From assembly GCA_028023455.1 (NCBI GenBank), contig JAQFVV010000031.1:10530093-10594092 (forward strand): a DNA stretch of 64,000 bases. Direction: 5' to 3'. Shown here in pieces: positions 34,850-45,154 of the stretch; within the stretch, counting starts at the first letter, position 1, and each line of letters starts with the position of its first letter. The DNA is from Epiperipatus broadwayi. Taxonomy: Eukaryota > Onychophora > Udeonychophora > Euonychophora > Peripatidae. Under the pieces are notes generated by a model. The model saw nothing but the letters and a program-made list of their open reading frames with translations. It made no database searches and had not been told where the DNA came from. The position numbers and the translations under genes were made by a program.

Positions 34850-36000
34850 AGGGTTTTCTTTTGTTCTCCATTCAAATGTTTCCAAGAGAAATCATTCTGA
34901 GGTCTAATGTTTCTAACCAAAATTATTGTAGTAATTTGTAAATCTTGACATGATGGAATAGAGCGCAAGAAGGCTATTTCTCTCCAGAATGGCCATATGC
35001 TGCCATAGACCATCGCAAGTTATCACACAAGGAACCCCGGAACTGCTGCTGCTGCCAAAAATATGAACATTTCCAGATTTTGCTGTTAACTCATATAAAA
35101 ACCTGCCGACCATCAATCTACCTAAAATGCTTTTCCAGAGGTAACCCTAAATTAACCCAAGAGCTCTTGTGATAACTAACATGCTATAGCTATTTTAAAT
35201 TGTTTTCTTATATTTCACATAACGTCACTATGTACTTCTTTAAATATACTCAACATTTTTGCTCTCTATCCTTGGGTTAATATTTTCTATTTATTAAGCT
35301 TTCTGTTATTTTATTATGATAATGTGTCAGAATCGTCTTTCACCAAGTGAATTATTCCTTTTGTTGAAAATAAGACGCCGCTATGAAGGCATATTTTAAA
35401 TTTCTAAATAATTTTCCAATTTTATTATCTTGCAAATCACTTGTTCGAGGGCGATTCTTTTCTTTAAAATAATATATCACATAGTTTAAAATCTACATGT
35501 TATTGGTTTTAATCTAATATAAGAGTATGTGCGAGGTCAATGATTAAATGTGTCCCCTAATGCATAATTGCATATATAAATCTATACTTACTTTTCAAAC
35601 CTGCAAGCATGCATTTTCCTATTTTAATTACCGTGTTCTACTTTAATTACAAAGTTCATCATTGACATCAAGAATGTGCAGACCCTTTTAAATGAATTTC
35701 TGGGAATTTGATTGGGCATTTCTCTTAATTCAAGTAAAACCCATTCAGTATGTTTTATATACACTAGTCTCATATTGCTGGTAAATGAATTAGTTGTTGA
35801 GACCACTTTGTTTTAATTTTCCAAGGATTCTTTACATGGCCAAGGCCATTCTCTTCACTTCTTGCAGTTTCCAGGCAGAGTGTGTTCACAAATGACACAC
35901 CTGGGAATTAAACGCAATCGTCACACAGTTGCTAAGTTTCAGCTGCTCATAAAATACTTTCCTATGGGTTAGTGGCGAGATGCCCTCCGTAATCATTCCG
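34850..36000. other. Less AT-rich, apparently single-copy stretch
   Basis: Composition rises visibly at 34940-35160 and 35820-36000. A 67-codon minus-strand frame (35116-34913) includes a run of serines from an AGC/GCT repeat, but it has no recognised domain and no clear splice context. It could be an untranslated exon, a regulatory region or chance. Confidence 0.35.
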
Positions 36001-36802
36001 GATATTCAATATTGTTTTATTTTATATTTATTTTACAAAGCATCCGTGACTTAAACGTGTCACACCCTCCAACTTTAATAAATTCATTATCAGCAATACT
36101 GACCTCCCAATGTAACTTTATTATTATTATTATCAAATAAATGCCTTGATCACATTCCCATTTTGTTGCTTAGTAAACTTTTGTCCGTGCTATTCTTGAA
36201 ATCAATAAATATTTTAGAACACTTAATTTTCAAATATTTTCTTAAACTTGTATAATTGCTCAAAGCACCTCACACATGTTCCTATCTCATCAAGCACATT
36301 ATCGTAATGCTATTAGTCTGAGGAATAGAATATATCACTTTGCTTTAAAACCTTTTATCATTTATTGGAATATAATACCTACAATTATTTAATACGCATC
36401 CCTGTCTCATATAAGTAGACAGTGGCATTATATATATATTTTATATAAATAAATTTTGTGAAATTATTTAAAACTAAATTTGATCTCTTATTTTATTTGA
36501 TTCCTATCACTGTCTTGGTCTATATATATATTTTCTGCATTTCTTTTGTAAATCCATAGATGTTAATTAGCCACTCAAAATTATTTTAGTATAGAGTCTT
36601 TTTGTTTCTCCCTGACCACCAGGCACCGGTAAAAGGTTATACTAGTAGTAGCATCAGATGCATTATCACATAGGTGGCACTGTGAAATTTGGACTTTAGA
36701 TTCAAACTTAGTATATCTAGAAGGCAACCCCTCCTAGAATGTTCAGTTTCGTGTTTGGGGTTTGAATTCTGCAGTGTGTTAGTGAGATAGACGATTCTGA
36801 CT

Positions 36803-36834
36803 GTTACAATATATATATATATATATATTGTAAC
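36803..36834. repeat. 32-bp perfect palindrome with AT core
   Basis: GTTACAAT, then AT repeats, then ATTGTAAC. The same GTTACAATATATATAT block recurs at 38839-38858 after another GC-richer unit, suggesting that both mark ends of one repeat type. Confidence 0.8.
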
Positions 36835-37243
36835 GATATATAAATATGTTGTTACATTAATTTAAAATAAAATCTTAAAGTTCGCAAGTAAAAATAAAAT
36901 CTATTAAAAAAAAAAAACTAAATGCTAAAATTAAAATGTTTGTTAAACGTATATATTTGCACAGATTCAAAACTTTAAAAATATTTTTTTTAAAAAAACA
37001 AATAAATAAGTATTTGAATGTACTTTTTTATAAAAAAAGTACAAGACTTAAAGATAAAATATTTTTGTAAATGGAAATGATTGTTTATTAATTATCCAAA
37101 AGCTGTGTAATTAAAAAGTCAGATCAAAATTAGATAAGGAATAAAGAATTAGCTTGTCCAATATAGAATCAGCAAATAAAGGCCCGGACCATAACGAGAA
37201 AATGGAACAGTGACATCTTTGTTCACGGAATCCATAGGAGGAC

Positions 37244-37250
37244 TATAAAA
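37244..37250 (+). promoter_or_regulatory. TATA-like box
   Basis: ACTATAAAAAG lies 25 bases upstream of TTCCAGTG (A at 37269), which approximates an initiator. The spacing is slightly short for a classic TATA-initiator pair. It gains weight from the downstream open frame and splice donor, but in an AT-rich genome TATAAAA is common. Confidence 0.3.
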
Positions 37251-37268
37251 AGAAAAATATTGAGTTCC

Positions 37269-37460
37269 AGTGAGTTTTGTTTTCCAACTTGATTTAGGGA
37301 GACGAACGACAAGACGCACTTGTCATCCTCTCTCACTTATTTAAAAAAAAAATGAAAAGACTGTGATACCAGAATGGAAAAAGCTAATGCCACCTCCAGA
37401 ACATTATTTCCAATGGAGACATCGCAGGAATTAAAAAACAGGAACCTGAACTGTTCTACC
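37269..37460 (+). CDS. Candidate first exon of an unidentified host gene
   Basis: From the putative start site a 5' UTR of about 105 bp leads to ATG at 37374. A tiny upstream frame of four codons (37352) precedes it. The frame gives 29 codons with two N-glycosylation sequons (NATS near residue 5 and NCST near residue 26). It reaches ACC|GTAAGC at 37461, a good donor, in phase 0. Read through, it would stop at 37502. The region is the least AT-rich for several kb. Two sequons in a short N-terminus would fit an extracellular segment of a membrane receptor, but this is speculation and no downstream exon was identified. Confidence 0.3.
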
Positions 37461-38105
37461 GTAAGCTATATTGACATGAACTCTAAATTTAAAAATAATT
37501 AAGAACTTTCGTTCAAGCTTATAAACTTCTATCTGACTTTTAAGTTTAAAATCAATTGATAATGTTTAAAATTTTATATGTTTTGCTTTGAAAAAAAATC
37601 ATTTCCATTTTATTATTTTTTTATTTGTATTAATACTTATCGTATAAATTATTTAAATGCATGAAATTTAAAGTTGGGTATAGATGTTGCATAGATTCAT
37701 TAGCGGTTAATTATGTTGCTGTTTCATAGTCGATTGGAATATATATGTCATCATGTCACTGCGGTGTCTTATGATGAACACCATTGGGTTTTTTTGTATT
37801 CCCTATGCAATTGACATTATCGATGACTTTGTATTTTGATCGGTTATGTTTATTTTGGAATGTTTTTAACCGTGGAATCTGTGCAGCCGATCTATACTCA
37901 ACATTTTAAAACAAATTTTATAAAATTCATCTGTGCGAACATAATAAATGTTAAATTTAAGTCAGGCATGAATGGCTATATAGTTTTGTAAAGTTATACT
38001 AAGGGAGGGTAATCTTAGGTTATTCATTCGTAGTTGAATTGGCTCAATGGTTTGGATATATTTGTGTAATTAATAGATGTAGTATGAGATCTGCTATGGG
38101 CAGGA

Positions 38106-38369
38106 TTGCATATATACGCCACACACCTTCTGTTTGCCTATGGATGGGTTTGTAAGATGGCAAAGGACCGCAATCCATTCCTATGGAGTTTTATGTTTAT
38201 TGTTCTACTTGCTAACAGATGTAACATTCCTGTTGGTGGAGAGACAATGTCTTCTCTAACTCTACTTACTGTTCAGACATACATTCCTGACAGTATAGTA
38301 TTTTGTGTTGTCGTATTTTCATGCTACATTGAATACATAAATGTATCAGATGGATTGACGCCAGTTTGA
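38106..38369 (+). CDS. Hypothetical open frame of 87 codons
   Basis: It lies in a less AT-rich patch and encodes a hydrophobic protein with a stretch near SFMFIVLLANRC and another near SIVFCVVVFSCYIEY that could span membranes. I recognise no family. It could be part of an exon, a decayed element, or chance. No strong translation or splice signals were identified. Confidence 0.2.
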   Translation: MHIYATHLLFAYGWVCKMAKDRNPFLWSFMFIVLLANRCNIPVGGETMSSLTLLTVQTYIPDSIVFCVVVFSCYIEYINVSDGLTPV

Positions 38370-38664
38370 CTACGAACTTTTTAGCCTAAGGTTAAATAAG
38401 GGATAGAATATTTTCTTTTCAAATACAATCTGTATAGTCTATTCATACTCGACTCACTAAATAAATATTAAACTCATTATTGAAATCTATTTAAATGTAA
38501 AATTAAAGATTAATATTAAACATCTAAAATGTTAAACTTATTTCTCAAATTAGAATGATTTTATATGTGCGTAAATAAATATTTTTGTATGTTAATTACT
38601 GGCAGTGGCTTATTTTATTTATTTTTTAATATTGAAATATAATTAGATAAGATATTGTATTATT

Positions 38665-38860
38665 AAATCGCTGCTACTCCCTGAGCTAGTGACTTGGGCT
38701 AACGACCGGAATCAAAATTAAAAAAAAAAAAAAAAATTTTTTTTGACTTACGTATCTGCCTATTTTATAAATTTTTCTAGGTTCAAATGCCTAGATGGCG
38801 CCCTGTAGTGCCGATCACGTTAAGTCCTTCTCCAGGTCGTTACAATATATATATATAATA
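38665..38860. repeat. GC-richer unit ending in GTTACAATATAT
   Basis: It contains CTCCCTGAGCTAGTGACTTG, an A16/T8 run, TCTAGGTTCAAATGCCTAGA (a B-box-like GGTTCAAATGCC) and GATGGCGCCCTGTAGTG before the AT tail. The B-box-like core and simple-repeat tail suggest a SINE. A distant relative may end at 36803. Confidence 0.45.
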
Positions 38861-39029
38861 AAAATAATCACAAAGTAAAAATATATAACATTAAATAGGT
38901 CATTTAAATAGTAAATGTTGTTATAAACTGATAGAGACTAGCTTGCTCTGCTTGATTACATACACATTAAGCCATAGTAAATTCATGTTTATCTCTCTGT
39001 ATATATATATAAAATGAAAACAATTATAA

Positions 39030-39510
39030 AATAAAAATATATAACATTAAATAGGTTGTTTAAATGATAAATGCTGTTATAATAAATGAGATGTGCTCTC
39101 TGCTAATTCTATAATAAGAAAATGACAGCCATTTTCAAATTTAGTTCTTTTTATATATTAAAAAGTTTTTTTTTGAACAACTATAGCAGGAGATATGAGA
39201 ATAAAACATTCCCATTATTTATAGTGTTTTTTTTATTAAACAGAATGATTTTTATTTAACAAAGTAAAAAAAAATGCTTTCTTATTTTTAAACTTTGCAA
39301 TAAACATTTAAAAGATAAATGTGTAATGAAAACTATCATAAAGTGAAAATGTACAATTAATAGAATATTTAAATAGAAATGCTGTTTCTAAAGAGAATTA
39401 AATCTCAAAATGGCTGCCATTTTCTTATTATAATATTGTTGGATGACTAGTAGGGAATATATCTCATTCACTATAACAGCATTTACTATTTTAAAAATGA
39501 TCTAATTAAC
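39030..39510. mobile_element. Foldback element
   Basis: The left arm (about 39050-39145) has AAATGCTGTTATAATAAATG, then ATAATAAGAAAATGACAGCC. The right arm (about 39408-39505) is its inverse with ATGGCTGCCATTTTCTTATT, then CACTATAACAGCATTTA. Arms are about 95-110 bp. A related partial unit lies at 38868-38935. Confidence 0.8.
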
Positions 39511-39539
39511 ATTATTGCATACTAATATGATACTTAATT

Positions 39540-39768
39540 CATCCTCATCATCAACCATTGTCAATCCACTGCAGGATGAAGGTCTCTCCAAGTTCAATCC
39601 ATCTTCTCCGATCTTTAGCTTCTCTTCTCCACATCATCCTTGCACACTTTCTTATTTCATCCATCCATCTTACATGTGTCTCTTTCTGGATCTTTTACAA
39701 TCTCTTGGAATCCAGTTTAAGATTTCAATTGTCCATCTATTATTATATATGTCCAGGCCAACTCCAAT
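39540..39768 (-). mobile_element. 5'-truncated RTE LINE fragment
   Basis: On the plus strand ATCATCAACCATTGTCAATC then CACTGCAGGATGAAGGTCTC matches the 3' end of the element at 25.35 kb. The match continues to about 39768 with a few indels. It stops abruptly at the DNA-transposon fragment that follows. Confidence 0.9.
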
Positions 39769-39826
39769 CAATTGTAAATCAAAATAGTGGGTGCAAATTG
39801 ATGCTGATCGCTATTGCGAATCCTCA
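39769..39826. mobile_element. Fragment of the 23.3-kb-type DNA transposon
   Basis: AATAGTGGGTGCAAATTGAT then GCTGATCGCTATTGCGAAT matches 24605-24660 (AGTAGTGGGTACAAATTGAT, GATGATCGCTATTGC). Only this subterminal piece is present. Confidence 0.8.
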
Positions 39827-40811
39827 TATAAAGGTCAAGAACTAAGCAGATTAAAGATGTAAATTAAATAAGAACTTTTAAACTAATTCCCAACAGTTTG
39901 CTATTGACCCTGATGACTATGAAGATAATATTCTAAAATAATAATCTCTTGACAATCTGTTTCTGTGATATTACAATTATTATATAATTATTATCTATAT
40001 GTTATTAAGTCGTTCTTTTTTTAATATTATAAAATGTTAGTATAATAATATTTTTAATACATTTTTTTATTTCAAGTTTAAACTAAAAAAAAAAAAAATC
40101 AGTTGGATTTTTTATGCCTCAAGTGGAATTTAAATATAGTTGTGATCAAATATTCCTTTTTTCTTTAGATATATCAATTTACAAATGATAAACTACAGCG
40201 ATAATCAGTGGCTTCATGTCAGCTAATTAAAAAACAATATTTCAGATTCAGTTTTGAATGCAGTTCAAATATTATTAATTATTTCAATTTGATATCCACA
40301 GAAGTCTTCTGGAACCACTTAAATGATTCCTGAACTGTTTTTGGTAGAAAAGAATTAGAGAAATTATTGGTTCAGTGTTTGAATAATGGAATTAATAATT
40401 AAAGGTTCCTAAATCAAGCTCACTTATCACTTCCGGGTTATGAGTCACATGACTTTGTTTACGGAACTTATTCATCTATTTTGGTGCCATGTGATTTTAT
40501 TTATAATACAAAAGCAATTCCTTTTTTTTTTAAATGGACGCAATTCTGTAATTATACCTCTAAGAAAATAAAATAAAACTGAATTATATCCAGGCTGATT
40601 TTTGTTCTTTTCAACATCATTATCAACCTCTTATTCATTTGGTGAATGAAGATGCCATAATCGATATAAAACATCATTCTCGAACACCTCAAGCCAATAT
40701 TTGGTAATATAGTGTGTACGCAGGCGTGTAAATTTGAGCATTTTTGCATTGAACGATGAGAGAATTGGCTCAGAACTAATTTTTATGTTAGAATAAACGT
40801 GGGCATTGTTC

Positions 40812-40930
40812 TAAATGATTTAGTGAAGTGGTAGAAAAGCAGATTGGGAAGTTTAAGATCCGTGGTCATGACTTCAACTCTGTTATTTTCGGTAGTCGAA
40901 TTTCTTATGAATTTCAGAGCAGTAAACTAT
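40812..40930 (+). mobile_element. Second tRNA-like SINE family, copy 1
   Basis: A head with AGTGAAGTGGTAGAAAAGCA (A-box-like) is followed by a degenerate B-box at CATGACTTCAACTCTG. The tail GTAGTCGAATTTCTTATGAA then TTTCAGAGCAGTAAA matches the tail of 43988-44095. Two copies sharing head plus tail define the family. Confidence 0.6.
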
Positions 40931-40982
40931 TCCACCCCACCCCCCTTTAATATGGATTCCAAACTATTCATATATAGCCCTC

Positions 40983-41138
40983 AATAGCAAAAAGCGAGCT
41001 TTTTTGTCAAGCGTTGTTAGTCGAGAAGTCATCGCAGCCGCCTTGCAAGCAAGTAGTTGGTTGCAGACGGTTGTGGGTTCGCCTCCCGGCCGATGCTATG
41101 ACATATGGAAAAAAAAATAGCAAAAAGCGAGCTTTTTT
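40983..41138 (+). mobile_element. tRNA-derived SINE, copy 3 (body 41006-41115)
   Basis: The body reads GTCAAGCGTTGTTAGTCGAG, anticodon-position loop CTTGCAA, GGGTTCGCCTCCCGG, and ends GATGCTATGACATATGG plus A-tail. A perfect 23-bp target duplication occurs at 40983-41005 and 41116-41138. It has a short extra segment (AAGTAGTTGGTTGC) compared with copy 1. The perfect TSD suggests a young insertion. Confidence 0.95.
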
Positions 41139-41139
41139 A

Positions 41140-43240
41140 AAAAAAATTACATCTTATATACAACTAAATAATCGCTATTTTCATCCTAAAGCAAGAAAAG
41201 AATTAAACATTATTATTTCAGTAATCTTAGTAAATCTTATATTTTCTATATAGAAACGAATTGAATAGTTACGATTAATTAACGGTGATTTTAAGTCAAT
41301 TTCCCAATTTTAATACAATTTATTCATGCATTAAAAAAAAGAACGTTTTTCTCTCCCTCTCTATCAATCTTTGTTCAATTAAAAATATGAAGATAATATA
41401 ATTAATTATTGTTATCATTTTTTTAATAAGTAATCACTCAAAGCTAATTGGATTTTTTAAATTTGCACCTGTCAGATGTAGTTCGTAGACAAAGGTAAAT
41501 AGAAGTAATAAATATTAAGTAAATTAACAACTTTATAATTGGGCTGTCCAAAACTAATGAATCAATAATTTATTTTCATTCCTAATTAAATTTTATGTAT
41601 TACATTATAACGATTATTTTAAAATCCAGAATTCTTCTGATGAAAATTAAATAAAGTAATTATAATATAAGAGTTTAATTAACCGTAAATTTGATTAACT
41701 GCAAATTATAATATTGCAAAGAAAAATAATTTTAAACTTTACTTTCAAATTTGGCCGACTGTTATACTCCATCTAGTGCCGCAAAATATAACTATAATAT
41801 TTTTTTTATATAACATTTTTTTCAATGATGTAACTACACATTCTGTAGCCAAAAAAATTGAAGTCACCAAAACTGCTTCCCAACTCAGTGCTTAACGTTG
41901 TTACATTTAGTGATTAAATTTATTATATAATTCTACTGGGTAGGTTATATAATTTACTTTTTTTGTCCATTTTTGTTTGTATGTGGAAGAAAAAATAGCT
42001 TTTAAATAACCTATAATATAGAGCAAAAACTTCTCCAACAACTCATTAAAAAAAACTCTAAAGGAGAATTCATTATTTACCACGCTTTCTACGTGTTAAC
42101 GTTTGAATGCTTTTCCATTTTGTTTTACTCCTACAAAGAATAACTAGATGTCCAGTTGTTGACTAATATTAAATGTTTAGCTGAATTGGCTGTGATTGTC
42201 AAGAGCCTTATTAAAACTTGATTGTGAAGATTTTAGTTTGCATGGATTTGAACCCAAGTTGTATAAATGGTGGCATGATATGCTTTATATTACATCACAA
42301 TGCCCTTTTCCTTGTTAATACAGTATTACTTATTTAATATGTATATATAAAGCAGACATATATAATGCAGTGTGAGATAAAACCTCCTCCCATAGTCTTC
42401 ACCGAAGAGATGTGAATCAAAAGACATTAGTCATCATCTTTTCTAAATTTCAGAATAAGTAAAAAGCAATTTTAACAAGTTGTACTCTCCTAAATATAAT
42501 TAGATACCCATTTGCATATCACTGAGTGAGCAGCTAGCTAGATTATCATACTAAAAAAAATTTTCTCAGCCTGTTTGAAAACCAAAAATGTTTTAAATTT
42601 TAATAGATTTGGATTTTGATTGCCTATATTTAAGATATGGAGACAATTGTACCAATAACAAAGTTCTTCCTTGACATATACATTAATGTATCCAGTGAAA
42701 AATGATTATGATAATTTTCTTTTCAAGCTGCCTATAGTTCTATATCTGAATCATGACAAGTCCCATAGTGCCATAAGTTAGCTACTCACCACAAAAATAT
42801 TAAATTTCTAGCATGCCTGGATCCATAAAATGTGACAATGTGTTTTATACCTTAAGCCTTAAGGAAATACTATACTATCATTAAATTTAGTTTAAAATTG
42901 GAAAAAATTGCTACTGAAACATTTAAAATAATTCAAACTGTGTATAGCAATGAAGCCATGAATTGCAAAAAAAAAGTTTTCAAGTGATTTGCATGATTTT
43001 GTAATGGCAGTAAAAGGATTAAAGATGATCTACAAAGCTACAAATTACACTGTAATATTTCATGTTGTAGCTTGTGATCCAGTCATATTAATGATTTAAA
43101 ATTTTTGTGATGAATAGTTAATTTATATATTATGTGATACATGTGTTGATTTAGAGATGGCTTTAGGAAGAAAAATCAGTCATCTTTTCACTGGGACATA
43201 TATATATATAAAATGAATTAACTATTTTCTATGGATTGTT
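41140..43240. other. AT-rich non-coding stretch
   Basis: No supported gene. A tRNA-B-box-like string GGATTTGAACCCAAG occurs near 42244 but without a convincing A-box, tail or TSD. Confidence 0.45.
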
Positions 43241-43246
43241 ATTCTA

Positions 43247-43378
43247 ATAAAGAACAAAATTAATGAGATTTTATCTATATAAACAGAGACAACCTTTGCC
43301 TTTGATGTTTTATGTCAACATCAAAGGAAAAGGTTATCTCTGTTTACATGGATAAAAATCTTATTTATGTACAAAAGT
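43247..43378. repeat. Hairpin-forming inverted repeat
   Basis: AAACAGAGACAACCTTTGCC then TTTGATGTT pairs with AACATCAAAGG then AAAAGGTTATCTCTGTTT. The loop is about 6 bases and arms are 60 bp or more. It could be a small MITE. Confidence 0.85.
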
Positions 43379-43987
43379 TAATTTTTCATATTTCACTTGT
43401 TTAAGATTTAATTTGAAGCTTTTGCATAGATTAAAACTGTGTCTTAATCTCCAAGATCTTTATTTGCAAATGGAACTATAATGGGACAATAAGAAGTAAT
43501 TTATTTTCAAAAAGATAATTGGTATTCTAATATTATTTAAGTATTCATTTAAATAATGTATCTTTTCATCAATTTTACAAAAATATATAATCCAGAACTC
43601 ATTTAAATAAGTTAAAAATGTAAGAGAGAGATGTGCAGCTATTTATCAGCTCATCAGTCAGATCAATCTGTCTCACGATGGATGCATTTTTAAAACAACA
43701 ACATCACTTTTTTATTTGAGCAAAAGACATATGGCACATTATAATTTAACTTCATGTTCACATTTTTAGTTATGCTTAAATTTAATACCATGGATATATT
43801 TCAGATATATTTTAAATATATTCCATCACAGGATCCTGAAACATATAACCAAAAACATATGAAAAAGATATGTATATGTTTATATTCGTTTTGGCAAAAA
43901 GTATTATAAGAGAGGCTTTTGAAAATATATCAGTTAATTTGATAAAAAACAATTAAATAAGTTATGACTGACAGTGAAAAATGCTTA

Positions 43988-44095
43988 TTGGTGCAGTTGG
44001 TAGTGCATCCAACTTTGGATTGAGAGGTCCCAGGATCAATTCTGCCACTTGCAGTTTGGGCACTCGATTTTTTTAATGAATTCCCAAGCAATAAA
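43988..44095 (+). mobile_element. Second tRNA-like SINE family, copy 2
   Basis: A-box-like GGTGCAGTTGGTAGTGCA and B-box-like AGGATCAATTCTG lie about 35 bp apart. The tail GGGCACTCGATTTTTTTAAT then GAATTCCCAAGCAATAAAA is shared with 40812-40930. Confidence 0.65.
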
Positions 44096-44367
44096 ATCAT
44101 TAGCATTTTTTGTAATTTATTTTATCATTGGAAACCATAATAATAAATTGCAGATAGTGAGATAGTGATCTTATACTAAAAATTTTTTGTAAAATAAAAG
44201 GGTTTCATTGTGGATTACATGAATTGTTTGAAATAATGAAAAACCTTCATTATGATAAACAAAAGTTATTTAATTTTTTATGTGATGGGAAGAAAAATTA
44301 AGTAGTCATGAAAATGAAATTTTATCTTAATGCAACAATTTAAAAAAATGCTAAAAATAGTTTTTTG

Positions 44368-44797
44368 TATGTTTCTAATTAACATCACATGATCACCATT
44401 TCTTATGCTTGCTCTTAACTGTTATTAAAACAGGCAAAACTATTTATACGTATTGCCACTCAACGCAGGCCAGAGTAATCAATAGATACCAGAAGTTGTG
44501 CAAAAAATTCCCATCTAGTGCCTACTCATCCAATATTCTGACTAGTTTCTGGCTTGTGGCCTTCATCAGTGATGAACCTTGGATCTGAGAGGATGCTAAG
44601 ATCTAGGTGCAGTGCTCTCAGTTCCAAAGCTCCTCACTGATGAAGGCCACAAGCCAGAAACAAGTCTGGGGATATTGGATGAGTAGGCAATAAATGAGGA
44701 TTTTATGCACAAGCCTTCTGGCATTCATTGATTACTCTGGCTTGCACTGAGTGGCAATACATATAAAGAGTTTTGCCTGTTTTTATGTTTCTAATTA
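44368..44797. mobile_element. Foldback element with flanking 14-bp direct repeat
   Basis: Outer ends AACAGGCAAAAC (44429) and GTTTTGCCTG (to 44779) are inverted. Arms of about 160 bp include GCCACTCAACGCAGGCCAGA, ATCCAATATTCTGACTAGTT and CTTGTGGCCTTCATCAGTGA and their inverses. TATGTTTCTAATTA occurs at 44368-44381 and 44784-44797; the right copy abuts the arm, the left is 45 bp away, so the TSD interpretation is uncertain. It is related to the smaller foldback at 53833. Confidence 0.85.
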
Positions 44798-44924
44798 GTG
44801 AACATTTAATGTTAATTTGTTAATTCAAAAACAGGATTGTTGTTTTTCAGAATCTAAACTGACAAAAGATTCTTTATCTATTGACTGAATATGTGAAAAT
44901 TTACTGAACTCAATAAACAGAGGG

Positions 44925-45150
44925 ACTTGAACTCTAAGATTTTTCAGTCTACTCATTATCCACTTTATTTCAAACAATTGATACACATAACCACACACAT
45001 GTGAAAAATATATATGATCCCCAATTTATGTATCGCATTGCAGAGGCAGCACTCCTCAGTGGGACCAGATCATAATCTCTCACACATATATACAATCACT
45101 GTATCAAGATATCAATTCCTCAAACATTAATGGGAAGGTTTCAATCTTAA
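44925..45150. repeat. DR1 dispersed repeat, copy 5 (partial)
   Basis: Blocks GGGACTTGAACTCTAAGATT, AATTGATACACATAACCACA, AGATCATAATCTCTCACACA and ATATATACAATCACTG match the 24.9- and 28.7-kb copies. The 3' part is missing. Confidence 0.75.
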
Positions 45151-45154
45151 TATA

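Noticed and set aside
34913-35116. 67-codon minus-strand frame with a serine run
   Set aside because: Kept only as part of a less AT-rich stretch; the serine run is a short triplet repeat and no family is recognised.
36832-38840. LTR-like unit bounded by TGTAACGA and TCGTTACA
   Set aside because: The two ends share only short palindromic AT-flanked wording, with no matching long terminal repeats, PBS or PPT.
41014-41253. 79-codon frame with RLWVRLPADAMTYG
   Set aside because: It lies across a tRNA-derived SINE; the same peptide-like string appears at 52.8 kb over another SINE copy. It is not a gene.
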